Notes: a model not told the origin generated them from the letters alone. A DNA stretch of 64,000 nucleotides from Massilia sp. UMI-21 (GCA_015277795.1 CP063848.1:4774001-4838000), one strand, 5' to 3'. Positions 34,306 through 43,911 are shown, counted from the first letter of the stretch. Numbers and translations: made by a program.

Positions 34306-35154
34306 TCATTGCTCCAGGCCGCGGTGCCAGCGCAGCAGGTGGTTGTTGAGGCGGTTCATGGCGACGTCGATCGCCAGGCCGAGCATGCCGATGGTGATCA
34401 TCCCGGCGATGATCTTGTCGGACCAGAAGTACTCGCGCGCTTCCAGGATGCGGAAACCCAGTCCGTTGTTCACGGCGATCATCTCGGACACGATCACCAC
34501 GATGAAGGCGGTGCCGATCCCGATCCGCACGCCCGACAGGATGTAGGGCACGGCCGCCGGCAGGATCACGCGCAGGAACATGGTGACGGCGCCGGCGCCC
34601 AGGTTGCGCGCCGCCCGCAGGTAGATGCCGTCCACGTGGCGCACGCCCGCGATGGTGTTCATCAGGACCGGGAAGAAGGCCCCCAGCGCGATCAGGAACA
34701 CCGCCGGCGGGTTGCCGAGGCCGAACCACAGGATGGCCAGCGGGATGTAGGCGATCGGCGGGATCGGGCGCAGGATCTGCACCAGCGGATTCATCCAGGC
34801 ATACACGAGGCGGCTCGCGCCCATCGCCAGCCCGAGCGGCAACGCCAGCCCGGCGCCGATGGCGAAGCCCACCACCACCCGCAGCATGCTGGTGTAGATG
34901 TCGATCGGCAGCTCGCCCGACAGCGCCCACTTCCACCAGCCGCCCTCGGTGTACGCCTCGAACGGCACCAGCGGCAGCAGGTAGGCCACCCATTTGTGCC
35001 AGACGTCGAGCGGCGCCGGCAGCACCTGCGGATTGACCCAGCCGTTCATCGCCACCCATTGCCACAACAGGACGGCCGCCACCGGCACCACCGCGCCGAT
35101 CGCCATCTCGCGCCAGCGTTCCCGGAATTGGCTGCGCCGGTCCCTGGCCGTCAT
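34306..35154 (-). CDS. ABC transporter permease (SsuC/TauC type)
   Basis: A 282-residue inner-membrane permease with about six helices. The EAA-type loop that contacts the ATPase is visible as YLRAARNLGAGAVTMFLRVI followed by LPAAVPYILSG. PLVQILRPIPPIAYIPLAIL is typical of the sulfonate/taurine/nitrate branch. Its ATG overlaps the stop of the binding-protein gene (ATGA). The frame is open far upstream, but this extension is an out-of-frame reading of the binding protein. Confidence 0.92.
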   Translation of the reverse strand: MTARDRRSQFRERWREMAIGAVVPVAAVLLWQWVAMNGWVNPQVLPAPLDVWHKWVAYLLPLVPFEAYTEGGWWKWALSGELPIDIYTSMLRVVVGFAIGAGLALPLGLAMGASRLVYAWMNPLVQILRPIPPIAYIPLAILWFGLGNPPAVFLIALGAFFPVLMNTIAGVRHVDGIYLRAARNLGAGAVTMFLRVILPAAVPYILSGVRIGIGTAFIVVIVSEMIAVNNGLGFRILEAREYFWSDKIIAGMITIGMLGLAIDVAMNRLNNHLLRWHRGLEQ

Positions 35155-36134
35155 CGCGTCACCTCGGTCACGCCCAGGCTTTTCTTGGCCGCCGCCAGCA
35201 GGTCGGTGCGCACCCAGTCGCGCGCCAGCGGCGGCCTGGCCATGCGCCCTACCCCGGTGTTCGCCATGGTGTCGGTGGTGACCTGGATATGCTCGGGCGT
35301 GATGTCGAAGGAATACGGCGAATTGCGGATCGCGTCCTGGAAGTCGGCGCTCGTGATCTGGTTCTTGAACAGCACCTCGCGCACGTATTTCTCGGCCACG
35401 GCCGGCTTGTCGATGAAGGTCCTGGTGGCGTCGACGAAGCAGCGCATGAATTTTTCCGCTACCGGCCGCTGCTCGCGATAGAACTTCTCGGTCATGACCA
35501 TGGTGCGCACCGGCTCGCCGATCGGGGTGTCGTAGGGTTTCAGGACCTCGGCCCCGAAGCCCTTGTTGATGGCCTGCGAGGACTGCGGTTCGGACTGCAT
35601 CATGGCGTCGATCTGCCTGCCGAGCAGCGCTCCGTTCAGGTCGGCATAGGGCAGGTAGACCAGCTGCACGTCCTTGCCGGGCATGGCGTCGGCCTTGAGG
35701 CCGTGCTTGGCCAGCTGCGCCATCAGGAGCACTTCCTGGATCGCGCCGCGGGTGACGCCCACGCGCCGGCCCTTGAGCTGGCCAACGGTCCGGATCTGCA
35801 GCTCGGGCCGGGCCACCAGCCGCGCGCCGCCCCTGGCGAAACCGGCCACCACCACGATCGGCGCGCCGCCGGCGCGGCCCGCGATGGCGGCTTCCGACGC
35901 GGTGGCGCCGACGTCCAGCTCGCCGGCGATGATTGCCTGCATCACGTCCAGCCCCTTGGCGAAAATCTTTTCCTCGACCCGGATGCCGCATTGCGGGGCG
36001 ATCTCCTTGATGTACGACACGGCGCCGAAATGCGCGAACTTGAGATTCCCGAGCCGGACCACGTCCTGGGCCCCGGCGCCGCCTGCTGCCAGCAGGGCGG
36101 TCGCGGCGAGGATGCTGCCGAATACCTTGATCAT
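35151..36134 (-). CDS. ABC transporter substrate-binding protein (NMT1/SsuA-like)
   Basis: A 327-residue periplasmic binding protein, first gene of the importer. The ATG at 36134, with GGGGG upstream, gives a clean signal peptide (FGSILAATALLAAGGAGAQ). AGELDVGATASEAAIAGRAG and LKGRRVGVTRGAIQEVLL are typical of the NMT1/SsuA fold used for nitrate, sulfonates, taurine or thiamine precursors. The sequence alone does not identify the ligand. The region up to ffh (36135-36411) must hold promoters for both divergent units. Confidence 0.88.
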   Translation of the reverse strand: MIKVFGSILAATALLAAGGAGAQDVVRLGNLKFAHFGAVSYIKEIAPQCGIRVEEKIFAKGLDVMQAIIAGELDVGATASEAAIAGRAGGAPIVVVAGFARGGARLVARPELQIRTVGQLKGRRVGVTRGAIQEVLLMAQLAKHGLKADAMPGKDVQLVYLPYADLNGALLGRQIDAMMQSEPQSSQAINKGFGAEVLKPYDTPIGEPVRTMVMTEKFYREQRPVAEKFMRCFVDATRTFIDKPAVAEKYVREVLFKNQITSADFQDAIRNSPYSFDITPEHIQVTTDTMANTGVGRMARPPLARDWVRTDLLAAAKKSLGVTEVTR

Positions 36135-36347
36135 GCCTGTGTTCCCCCTTATGCAAGACAAATGGTGTCATCCGTGTCCGGCATGAGGAAACATGCGCGG
36201 CACAGTGGTCGATGCTGAGGGGAAATGGCCTTGAGGTATGTGATCTGTGTCAGAAGCGGCAAGATTTCCACGTGATCGGAAACATCACTCTTGAGGAAAA
36301 ACTGCGCTAGATCGCTGCCGCGGTCGAACTCGGCGGCCTGTGCAAGG

Positions 36348-36353
36348 TAAAAT
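36348..36353 (+). promoter_or_regulatory. Candidate -10 element for ffh
   Basis: TAAAAT, 59 bases before the ffh start, in the context AAGGTAAAATGGCGC. The -35 region (TCGAAC, 36324-36329) is weak. A second AT-rich tract, TATATATA at 36392-36399, is closer to the start. Confidence 0.4.
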
Positions 36354-36411
36354 GGCGCTTGATCGAATGCGCCCGTATTCGAATGCCGTCGTATATATAG
36401 TCAGGTAGAAC

Positions 36412-37779
36412 ATGCTAGATAACCTTACCCAACGCCTAGCCAAGGTCGTCAAGACGATGCGCGGCGAGGCGCGCCTCACCGAGGCGAACACCGCGGAGAT
36501 GCTGCGCGAAGTGCGCATGGCCCTGTTGGAGGCCGACGTGGCGCTGCCGGCGGTGCGCGAATTCATCGCCAAAGTGAAGGAAAAAGCGCTGGGCGAAGAA
36601 GTCATCGGCTCGCTCAGCCCCGGCCAGGCCCTGGTCGGCGTGGTGCAGCGCGAGCTGGCCGCCCTGATGGGCGCCGACCTCGGCCCCGACGCCACCCAGT
36701 TGTCCTTCGCCCAGCAGCCGCCGGCGATCATCCTGATGGCCGGCCTGCAGGGTGTGGGTAAAACCACCACCACCGGCAAGCTGGCCAAGTACCTCAAGGA
36801 ACAGAAGAAAAAGAAGGTCCTGACCGTCTCGGCCGACGTCTACCGCCCCGCCGCGATCGCGCAGCTGGAATCGGTCACCAAGCAGGTCGGCGCCGACTTC
36901 TTCCCGAGCACCGCCTCCGACAAGCCGGTCGACATCGCGCGCAACGCGCTGGACTGGGCCAGGAAGCACTATCACGACGTCCTGATCATCGACACCGCCG
37001 GCCGCCTCGGCATCGACGAAGCGATGATGCAGGAGATCGCCGCGGTGCACGCCGCCGTCAATCCGGTGGAGACCCTGTTCGTGGTCGACGCCATGCTGGG
37101 CCAGGATGCGATCAACACCGCCAAGGCCTTCAACGACGCGCTGCCGCTCACCGGCGTGGTGCTGACCAAGCTCGATGGCGATTCGCGCGGCGGTGCGGCC
37201 CTGTCGGTGCGCCACGTGACCGGCAAGCCGATCAAGTTTGCCGGCGTCTCCGAAAAGCTCGATGGCCTGGAAGCCTTCGACCCGAGCCGCATGGCCAACC
37301 GCGTGCTGGGCATGGGCGACATCCTGGCGCTGGTGGAAGAAGCGCGCAAGGGCGTCGATGCCGAGGCCGCGACCGAGCTGGCCAACAAGATCAAGGGCGG
37401 CGGCAAGTTCGACATGAACGACTTCAAGGCGCAGCTGACCCAGATGAAGAAAATGGGCGGCATGTCGGGCCTCCTCGACAAGCTGCCGGCGCAGTTCCAG
37501 CAGGCCGCCAGCGGCGCCAACATGGACCAGGCCGAGAAGCAGGTGCGCCGCATGGTCGGCATCATCGACTCGATGACGCCTGGCGAACGCGCCAAGCCGG
37601 AGCTGATCAAGGCCAACCGCAAGCGCCGCATCGCGGCCGGCGCCGGCGTGCAGGTGCAGGAAGTAAACCGCATGCTGAACCAGTACGAGCAGATGCAGAC
37701 CATGATGAAGAAGCTCAAGGGCGGCGGCTTGATGAAGATGATGCGCGGGATGAAAGGCATGATGCCCGGGATGCGCTAG
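36412..37779 (+). CDS. ffh: Signal recognition particle protein Ffh
   Basis: GTPase that with 4.5S RNA targets inner-membrane proteins to FtsY/SecYEG. The 455 residues comprise the N domain, the G domain (AGLQGVGKTTTTGKLA G1 loop, DTAGRLGIDEAMM, TKLDGDSRGGAAL) and a methionine-rich M domain that binds signal peptides and RNA (MKKMGGMSGLL, RMVGIIDSMTPGER, GLMKMMRGMKGMMPG). Length and motifs are standard. A clear terminator follows. Confidence 0.97.
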   Translation: MLDNLTQRLAKVVKTMRGEARLTEANTAEMLREVRMALLEADVALPAVREFIAKVKEKALGEEVIGSLSPGQALVGVVQRELAALMGADLGPDATQLSFAQQPPAIILMAGLQGVGKTTTTGKLAKYLKEQKKKKVLTVSADVYRPAAIAQLESVTKQVGADFFPSTASDKPVDIARNALDWARKHYHDVLIIDTAGRLGIDEAMMQEIAAVHAAVNPVETLFVVDAMLGQDAINTAKAFNDALPLTGVVLTKLDGDSRGGAALSVRHVTGKPIKFAGVSEKLDGLEAFDPSRMANRVLGMGDILALVEEARKGVDAEAATELANKIKGGGKFDMNDFKAQLTQMKKMGGMSGLLDKLPAQFQQAASGANMDQAEKQVRRMVGIIDSMTPGERAKPELIKANRKRRIAAGAGVQVQEVNRMLNQYEQMQTMMKKLKGGGLMKMMRGMKGMMPGMR

Positions 37780-37800
37780 GCGTCGACGCCGGCATCGAGG

Positions 37801-37833
37801 AAACCGCGCAGGCACGGGCTTTGCGCGGTTTTT
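37801..37833 (+). terminator. Terminator of ffh
   Basis: A nine-base stem (37801-37809 with 37823-37831) ends in TTTTT on the plus strand, 22 bases after the ffh stop. Confidence 0.85.
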
Positions 37834-38012
37834 GACATTCTGGAGGCGGGTTTTTTCGTCGAATGCGTTCCGAGTGTGCGCCAGCTCGCATTTCGGGGCT
37901 TACAAGAGTGAAAAATTTCGAAAAAGACTTGCATGAACAGTAAAAGGCCACCAATATAAGCCGGTGCGTCAATAACGCAACTTTCCCTGTGATCGTTTTA
38001 GGAGGCTAGAAG

Positions 38013-38372
38013 ATGGCAACAGCCAAAAAATCCACCGCAGCGCCGGCCAAGAAAGCAGCTGCCAAGCCAGCCGCAGCGGCCAAGCCTGCAGCAAAAGCAG
38101 CAGCAAAGCCGGCAGCGGCCCGTAAACCGAACGCCGCTTTCATGAAAGAGATGACGCCGTCGAGCGAACTGGCAGCAGTGGTCGGCAACAAGCCGCTGCC
38201 ACGCACCGAAGTCACCAAGAAAGTCTGGGACTACATCAAAAAAGAAAACCTGCAAGACGCATCGAACCGCCGCATGATCAATGCCGACGACAAGCTCAAG
38301 GCTGTCTTCGGCGGCAAGGCCCAGGTCTCGATGTTCGAAATGACCAAGCTCATTTCGGACCACCTGAAGTAA
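38013..38372 (+). CDS. SWIB/MDM2-domain protein with histone-like N-terminal tail
   Basis: A 119-residue basic protein. Residues 1-40 are an Ala/Lys/Pro tail (AAPAKKAAAKPAAAAKPAAK) like the large protein at 17629. The remainder is a SWIB domain (PSSELAAVVGNKPLPRTEV, VWDYIKKENLQD, DDKLKAVFGGKAQVSMFEM). In bacteria such proteins occur in chlamydiae and several proteobacteria and are thought to act in chromosome structure or topology; their role is unproven. GGAGG precedes the ATG by seven bases, and a good terminator follows. Confidence 0.9.
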   Translation: MATAKKSTAAPAKKAAAKPAAAAKPAAKAAAKPAAARKPNAAFMKEMTPSSELAAVVGNKPLPRTEVTKKVWDYIKKENLQDASNRRMINADDKLKAVFGGKAQVSMFEMTKLISDHLK

Positions 38373-38405
38373 GCACTGGCCGGCTGTCCAGTAGCCTTGC
38401 AAATG

Positions 38406-38437
38406 AAAAGCCCCGGGAGACCGGGGCTTTTTGTTTT
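38406..38437 (+). terminator. Terminator after the SWIB gene
   Basis: An 11-bp perfect stem (38406-38416 with 38421-38431) with a GAGA tetraloop is followed by TTGTTTTT. Confidence 0.92.
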
Positions 38438-38448
38438 TGATTCGGTCT

Positions 38449-38557
38449 GTAGGGTGGCCGGCTATGCCGGCCGCGCGTTCAACCCGTATGTAAATGGATG
38501 CAGCGCGTTTGAGCGCCGGTAAGTTGAACGCGCGGACGGCGAAGCCGTCCACCCTAC
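38449..38557. repeat. REPIN copy C: paired inverted REP hairpins
   Basis: The left arm starts GTAGGGTGGCCGGC (38449) with variable stem pair C-G. The right arm (38526-38557) ends GTCCACCCTAC with variable pair A-T. The element fills the space between the SWIB terminator and the convergent phosphatase stop, four bases away. Confidence 0.9.
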
Positions 38558-38561
38558 GCTC

Positions 38562-39932
38562 CTACAATCCCGCCGCGGCCTTCATCAGGTGGAACACCTG
38601 CGTGTTCTCCATCGTCCCCTTGAACGGCGCCGAGCCCGCCCCGGTCGCATACAGCTTCACGTCTCCGCCCCCGTGCGACTCGTACAGCGTGCGCACGCCC
38701 GCTTCCTGCTGGTAGTCGTCGGCCTGCGCCTGCGCGCTGTCCACGTCGGCGCGCGCATCCGGACGCATCGCGCCGTTGCCGAAGACGAGCGCGGTGAAGG
38801 TCTTGCCGTCGGCGTCCTTTTTCGGCTCGCCGCTGGCGTAGTCGTGCACGATGTCCAGCACCTTGCTGCCGCGCTTCGGATAGCCGTTCAGGACCATCGT
38901 GTGGTCATGGTCGGCGGTCACCACGATCAGGGTGTTTTCCAGCCCCGGATCGATCTGGCGCATGCGCTCGATCGCGGCCTGGATCGCCTCGTCGAAGGCC
39001 ACCGTGTCGGCCAGGGCGTTCTTGGCGTTGGTGTTGTGCAGGGCGTGGTCGATCTTGCCGCCCTCGACCATCAGGAAGAAGCCGTCCGGGTCCTTCGAGA
39101 GCAGCTCGATCGCCTTGAGCGCCATCTCGCTCAAGGAGGGCTGCTCCGGACGGCGCGCCAGCGCGTAGTCGAGGTGGTCGTCGGCGCTGTAGATGCCGAC
39201 GAACTTGCGGCCCGGACGCGCCGACATCATGTCGGCGCGGGTGCGGCCGACGGCGTAGCCCTGGGCGGCGAATTCCGCTTCCAGGTCGCGTCCGTCGGCG
39301 CGGCCCTTCGGGTTGCTGGCCTTGTCGTAGGGCGTGAAGTGGTGGCGTCCGCCGCCCATCAGGACATCCACGCCATCCTTCAATGCGCTGTTGTAGCCGG
39401 CGCCGCCCGGCACCAGCTGGCGCGCGATCGTGTAGCCGGCGTTGCGGTGGCACACGTGCGAGAAGGTCGACGCCGGCGTGGCATGGGTCAGTTCGGTGGT
39501 CGTCACCGCGCCGACGGCCTTGCCCTGCGCCTTGGCCAGCTCGAGGATGGTCGGGACCACCTGGCCGTTGTTCTCGCCGCACTGGTCGACCGTGCGGTTG
39601 CCGTTGGCGTCCTTGTCCGGGTCGATGGCGCGCGCGTCCTTGATCGAGATGCCCTCCTGGTTGATCTTCACGCCGGTCATGTAGGCGCCCATCGAGGGCG
39701 CGCTGTCGGTGGTCTGGAAGTCGTTCGAATAGGTCTTGATGCGCGCGGTGCGCTCGAGCCGTTCGAAGTTCAGGAGGCCGGCCTCGCCGTGCTTGTAGAT
39801 GCGCGCGGCGGTAATCGTGGTCGGGCCCATGCCGTCGCCGAGGAAGAAGATGATGTTCCTGGCCTGGGGCGCGGCGATCGCGGTGGCGCTGAACAGGCTG
39901 GCGGTCAGCAGGAGGGAAAGTCGTTTGTGCAT
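38562..39932 (-). CDS. Alkaline phosphatase, PhoA family (periplasmic)
   Basis: A 456-residue phosphomonoesterase with a signal peptide (LSLLLTASLFSATAIAAPQ). Metal and nucleophile motifs are NIIFFLGDGMG, TDSAPSMGAYMTG (nucleophile serine), MVEGGKIDHALH and VVTADHDHTMVLNGY. It releases phosphate from organic esters in the periplasm. It lies ten bases downstream of a second gene of the same family, evidently a tandem duplication. No Pho box is recognisable upstream of the pair. Confidence 0.92.
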   Translation of the reverse strand: MHKRLSLLLTASLFSATAIAAPQARNIIFFLGDGMGPTTITAARIYKHGEAGLLNFERLERTARIKTYSNDFQTTDSAPSMGAYMTGVKINQEGISIKDARAIDPDKDANGNRTVDQCGENNGQVVPTILELAKAQGKAVGAVTTTELTHATPASTFSHVCHRNAGYTIARQLVPGGAGYNSALKDGVDVLMGGGRHHFTPYDKASNPKGRADGRDLEAEFAAQGYAVGRTRADMMSARPGRKFVGIYSADDHLDYALARRPEQPSLSEMALKAIELLSKDPDGFFLMVEGGKIDHALHNTNAKNALADTVAFDEAIQAAIERMRQIDPGLENTLIVVTADHDHTMVLNGYPKRGSKVLDIVHDYASGEPKKDADGKTFTALVFGNGAMRPDARADVDSAQAQADDYQQEAGVRTLYESHGGGDVKLYATGAGSAPFKGTMENTQVFHLMKAAAGL

Positions 39933-39942
39933 GGTGGTTTCC

Positions 39943-41433
39943 TTACAGGCCGGCGGCAGTCTTGATCAGGCTGAAGACCCGGGTATTGTCGATGGTGCCG
40001 CGGAACAGCTCCGCGCCGGCGCCGGCGGCGCCCAGGTAGACGTCGGCGCCGCCGTGGGTCTCGGCCCCGGGACGGGTGCGCACCACGGCTTCCTGGTGGT
40101 AGTCGTCGCGCGTCACGATCTCGTCGGTGAGCACGGGCCGGCTGGCGCGCGGGCCATCGATGCGATGCTCGCCGGTGCCGAAGCCGATGATGGTGAAGGG
40201 GCGGCCTTCGCGGTCCAGTTTCGGGCTGCCGTCGAGATTGCGCACCAGGCCCAGCACGCCCGGATTGGTCGGCGTGGTCTTGCCGGTGCGGACCGTGTAG
40301 CCGTTCAGGAGCAGCGTGTGGTCATGGTCGGCGGTGGCCACGATCAGGGTGTTCTTCAGGCCCGGATCGAGCGCTTCCATCTTGTCCAGCGCGGCCTGCA
40401 TGGCGGCGTTGTAGGAGACGGTTTCCTGCAACGCGCGCTTGGCCAGGGTGGCATGCAGCGCGTGGTCGATCAGGCCGCCCTCCACCACCAGGAAGAAGCC
40501 CGCGCCATCCTTGCCGGCGTGCGGCGCCAGCAGGTCGATGGCCTTGCGCGTCATCTCGCTCAGGCTGGGCTGCTTGGCCGGATCGCGCACGGCGTCGTAG
40601 TCCATGTGGTTCTGGGCGAACAGGCCGATGGCCGGCTGTTGCGCAGGCGTGAGCGCGTTGAAGCCGGCGCTGTCGGCCACCACGCGGAAGCCCTGGGTCT
40701 TGAACTCGGCCAGCAGGTCGCGCTGGTCGGCGCGCTTGCCGCCGCGCGCGAAAGGCGCGAAGAACTGGGCGCCGCCGCCGAACAGGACGTCCAGTCCGCG
40801 CGCGCCGAGCGCGCCGTTGTAGCCGGCGCCGCCCGGCACCAGCATCGCGGCGAGCTCGGTTTCGAGCTTGCGGTGGCAGGCGTGGCCGTAGCTCGAGGCC
40901 GGCGTGGCGTCGGTGACGCTGGTGTTGGTGACCACGCCCAGCGCCATGCCGCGGCGGCGCGCCAGTTCCAGCAGCGTGGCGGCCGGCGATCCGCCGTCGG
41001 GACCGACTTCGCATTTGTCGACCGTGGCGTTGCCGTTGGCGTCCTTGCCCGGCGCGATCGAGCGGGTGCCGGCCGACATCGAGATCACGCCGTTGTTCTG
41101 CTTCACGCCGGTCATGTAGGCGGCCATGCCGGCGGCGCTGTCGGTGACCATCGCGTTGTTCGAGAAGGTCTTCACGAACGCCGATTCGGGCAGGCGGTCG
41201 ATGGTCAACTCGCCCGCTTCGCCGGCGTGGAAGATGCGCGCGGCGGTGAGCGTGTTCAGGCCCATGCCGTCGCCGAGGAAGAAGATCACGTTCCTGGCGC
41301 GCTGCTCGACCTGGGCTTGCTGCGCAAGCGGCTGGGAGGCGGACTGTGAAGCACCTGTTGAAGCGGGCGGCACGGCGGCGCAGCCGGCCAGCATGGCGGC
41401 CAGGGCGGCGCCGGCGAGAATGGACAATCGCAT
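39943..41433 (-). CDS. Alkaline phosphatase, PhoA family (lipoprotein)
   Basis: A 496-residue paralogue of the downstream phosphatase. It has a lipoprotein signal ending in LAGC (cysteine at about 18) followed by a Ser/Gln/Ala linker, so it is probably outer-membrane anchored whereas its neighbour is soluble. NVIFFLGDGMGLNTL, VTDSAAGMAAYMTG, VVEGGLIDHALHA and VATADHDHTLLLNGY carry the catalytic and metal residues. Both probably share a promoter upstream of 41433. Confidence 0.92.
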   Translation of the reverse strand: MRLSILAGAALAAMLAGCAAVPPASTGASQSASQPLAQQAQVEQRARNVIFFLGDGMGLNTLTAARIFHAGEAGELTIDRLPESAFVKTFSNNAMVTDSAAGMAAYMTGVKQNNGVISMSAGTRSIAPGKDANGNATVDKCEVGPDGGSPAATLLELARRRGMALGVVTNTSVTDATPASSYGHACHRKLETELAAMLVPGGAGYNGALGARGLDVLFGGGAQFFAPFARGGKRADQRDLLAEFKTQGFRVVADSAGFNALTPAQQPAIGLFAQNHMDYDAVRDPAKQPSLSEMTRKAIDLLAPHAGKDGAGFFLVVEGGLIDHALHATLAKRALQETVSYNAAMQAALDKMEALDPGLKNTLIVATADHDHTLLLNGYTVRTGKTTPTNPGVLGLVRNLDGSPKLDREGRPFTIIGFGTGEHRIDGPRASRPVLTDEIVTRDDYHQEAVVRTRPGAETHGGADVYLGAAGAGAELFRGTIDNTRVFSLIKTAAGL

Positions 41434-41518
41434 GGAAACCTCTACGTCGGGAAAGCGAAGAGTTTACACCTTGCCATGTGCATATGGCGGGTGGATTTGT
41501 TGCGGGATTGTTGGCGTA

Positions 41519-42154
41519 TTAGGCCGTGGGCTTGAACTCCCACTTCTTCCAGGCCGCCAGCACCGCGTTCGGGTACTTCGGCTTGCCGCGGCTACCGTTG
41601 TAGCGGCCGAGGGCGAGGTAGAGGTTGCCCTTCTCCATGTCGATGTACATGCGCAGGATCGAGCATCCGTAGCGCAGGTTGGTCTGCATGTTGAACAATG
41701 CCCGCCGGTCGCTGTCGCCGATTACCCTGGTCCAGAAGGGCATCACCTGCATGTAGCCGCGCGCGCCGGCGATCGAGATCGCGTACTTGCGGTAGGCCGA
41801 TTCCACCTGGATCAGGCCCAGCACCAGGCCCGGATCGAGGCCGGCGCGGGTCGATTCGTACCAGGCCGTTTCCAGGAATTCGGTGCGCGCGGAGGCATCG
41901 GGCATGCGCTTGGCCAGGCGGCGCGACATCTCGTCGAACCAGGCCTGGTAGCGCGCCCGCGCCGCCTCGTTGCGCAGCACCGGCCTGGGCGGCCGGCCGT
42001 CGTGGATGGCGCTGGCCAGCGCCAGCCGCACCGCGTCGGCCAGCCGCTCTTCTTTCTGGTTGCCGGCGTGCGCGGATCCGCTGAACAGCGCGCCGAGCAG
42101 CAGCGCGCCGGACAGCAGCGCGCTCGCCGCCAGGGGAAGCAACTGCGACAGCAT
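41519..42154 (-). CDS. Lytic transglycosylase (SLT domain)
   Basis: A 211-residue periplasmic muramidase-like enzyme that cleaves peptidoglycan strands. A signal peptide (LLPLAASALLSGALLLGALFS, then SAHA) precedes the SLT domain, in which VLGLIQVESAYRKYA holds the catalytic glutamate, with GARGYMQVMPFW and ALGRYNGSRG following. The start at 42154 is eight bases after the proS stop. It probably shares the proS transcript. Confidence 0.9.
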   Translation of the reverse strand: MLSQLLPLAASALLSGALLLGALFSGSAHAGNQKEERLADAVRLALASAIHDGRPPRPVLRNEAARARYQAWFDEMSRRLAKRMPDASARTEFLETAWYESTRAGLDPGLVLGLIQVESAYRKYAISIAGARGYMQVMPFWTRVIGDSDRRALFNMQTNLRYGCSILRMYIDMEKGNLYLALGRYNGSRGKPKYPNAVLAAWKKWEFKPTA

Positions 42155-42162
42155 CACTGCCT

Positions 42163-43881
42163 TCACTTGCCCAGCTTGCCCTTGATGAAGGCGAGCATGC
42201 CGTCGACCGGCACGCCGGTGGCGGCTTCGTCGCGGCGGCCCTGGTATTCGAGCTTGCCTTCCTTGAGGCCGCGCTCGCCGATCACGACGCGGTGCGGGAC
42301 GCCGATCAGCTCCCAGTCGGCGAACATCGCGCCCGGACGCAGGCCGCGGTCGTCGACGATCACGTCGATGCCGGCCGCCATCAGCTCGGCGTACAGCTGC
42401 TCGGTTTGTTCCTTGACCATCTCGCTGCGGTCCAGGCCCATCGGGCACAGCACCAGCTCGAACGGAGCGATCGCATCCGGCCAGATGATGCCCTTGTCGT
42501 CGTAGTTCTGCTCGATGGCCGCGCCCAGGATGCGGGTCACGCCGATGCCGTAGCAGCCCATCTGCAGCGGCGCCGGCTTGCCGGCTTCGTCAAGAAACGT
42601 CGCGTCCATGGCTTCCGAATAGGCGGTGCCGAGCTGGAACACGTGGCCCACTTCGATGCCGCGCTCGATCGCCAGCACGCCCTTGCCGTCCGGCGAAGCG
42701 TCGCCTTCGACCACGTTGCGCAGGTCGGCAACCAAGGGCTCGGCGCAATCGCGGCCCCAGTTGGCGCCCACGTAGTGGTAATCCGCTTCGTTCGCACCGC
42801 AGACGAAATCGGCCATGTTGGCGACGCTGCGGTCGGCCACCACGGTGACCGGCAGCTTGGTATTGATCGGGCCGAGGTAGCCCGGCACGGTGCCGTAGAC
42901 TTCCACGATCTCGGCTTCGGTCGAGAAGCGGAAGTCTTTCAGGCCGGCGACCTTGCTCACCTTGATCTCGTTGAGTTCATGGTCGGCGCGCAGCAGCAGC
43001 AGGAAGTAGCTCTTCTTGCCTTCGTTCTCGACGGTCAGGGCGATGCTCTTGACGTGCTGCTGCAGCGGAATGCCCAGCAGTTCGGCCACGGCTTCGCACT
43101 TGGTCTTGCCCGGGGTCGAGGTCTTGGTGAGCGACTGGGTGCCTGCGGCACGCTCGCCGCCGGCCAGCGCTTCGGCCGCTTCGATGTTGGCGGCGTAGTC
43201 GGAATCGGGGCAGTACACCAGCGCGTCCTCGCCGGTGCTGGCGATGACGTGGAACTCATGCGAGCCGCTGCCGCCGATGGCGCCGTTGTCGGCCGCCACC
43301 GCACGGAACTTCAGGCCAAACCGGGTGAAGATCCTGGTGTAGGCGTCGAACATGGTCGCGTAGGACTTCTGCATGCCCTCGACGTCGCGGTCGAACGAGT
43401 AGGCATCCTTCATCGTGAACTCGCGGCCGCGCATCAGGCCGAAGCGCGGACGGCGCTCGTCGCGGAACTTGGTCTGGATGTGGTAGAAGTTGATCGGCAG
43501 CTGGCGGTAGGACTTCAGCTCACTGCGCACCACGTCGGTCACGACTTCCTCGGAGGTCGGCTGGATGGCGAACTCGCGGCCGTGGCGGTCTTTCACGCGC
43601 ATCAGTTCCGGGCCCATCTTGTCCCAGCGGCCCGTCTCCTGCCACAGTTCGGCCGGCTGCACGAGCGGCATCAGGAGCTCGATCGCGCCTGCCTTGTTCA
43701 TTTCTTCGCGGATGATGTTCTCGACCTTGCGGATGATGCGCAGACCGGTCGGCATGTAGGTGTAGATGCCGGAACCGAGCCGCTTGATCATCCCGGCACG
43801 CATCATCAACTGGTGGCTGACGATTTCGGCATCGGAAGGCGCTTCTTTGAGAGTTGAAATAAAAAATCGTGAGGCACGCAT
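42163..43881 (-). CDS. proS: Prolyl-tRNA synthetase (bacterial type)
   Basis: Charges tRNA-Pro. The 572-residue class II enzyme has [19 protein letters not shown] (motif 1 region), [20 protein letters not shown] (motif 2) and [18 protein letters not shown] (motif 3). The middle third is the YbaK-like editing insertion ([20 protein letters not shown]). The C-terminal anticodon domain contains [18 protein letters not shown]. It is divergent from rppH across 216 bp. Confidence 0.97.
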   Translation of the reverse strand: MRASRFFISTLKEAPSDAEIVSHQLMMRAGMIKRLGSGIYTYMPTGLRIIRKVENIIREEMNKAGAIELLMPLVQPAELWQETGRWDKMGPELMRVKDRHGREFAIQPTSEEVVTDVVRSELKSYRQLPINFYHIQTKFRDERRPRFGLMRGREFTMKDAYSFDRDVEGMQKSYATMFDAYTRIFTRFGLKFRAVAADNGAIGGSGSHEFHVIASTGEDALVYCPDSDYAANIEAAEALAGGERAAGTQSLTKTSTPGKTKCEAVAELLGIPLQQHVKSIALTVENEGKKSYFLLLLRADHELNEIKVSKVAGLKDFRFSTEAEIVEVYGTVPGYLGPINTKLPVTVVADRSVANMADFVCGANEADYHYVGANWGRDCAEPLVADLRNVVEGDASPDGKGVLAIERGIEVGHVFQLGTAYSEAMDATFLDEAGKPAPLQMGCYGIGVTRILGAAIEQNYDDKGIIWPDAIAPFELVLCPMGLDRSEMVKEQTEQLYAELMAAGIDVIVDDRGLRPGAMFADWELIGVPHRVVIGERGLKEGKLEYQGRRDEAATGVPVDGMLAFIKGKLGK

Positions 43882-43911
43882 ATCCGTGAATTCTTTTTAA
43901 AAAGAGAGGGT

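Noticed and set aside
34306..36171. A 621-codon frame running from the binding protein region through the permease
   Set aside because: Its first half is an out-of-frame reading of the substrate-binding protein; the permease starts at 35154 with an ATGA overlap.
41434..41520. Search for a Pho box upstream of the phosphatase pair
   Set aside because: No CTGTCAT-like direct repeats are visible, so no PhoB site is claimed.
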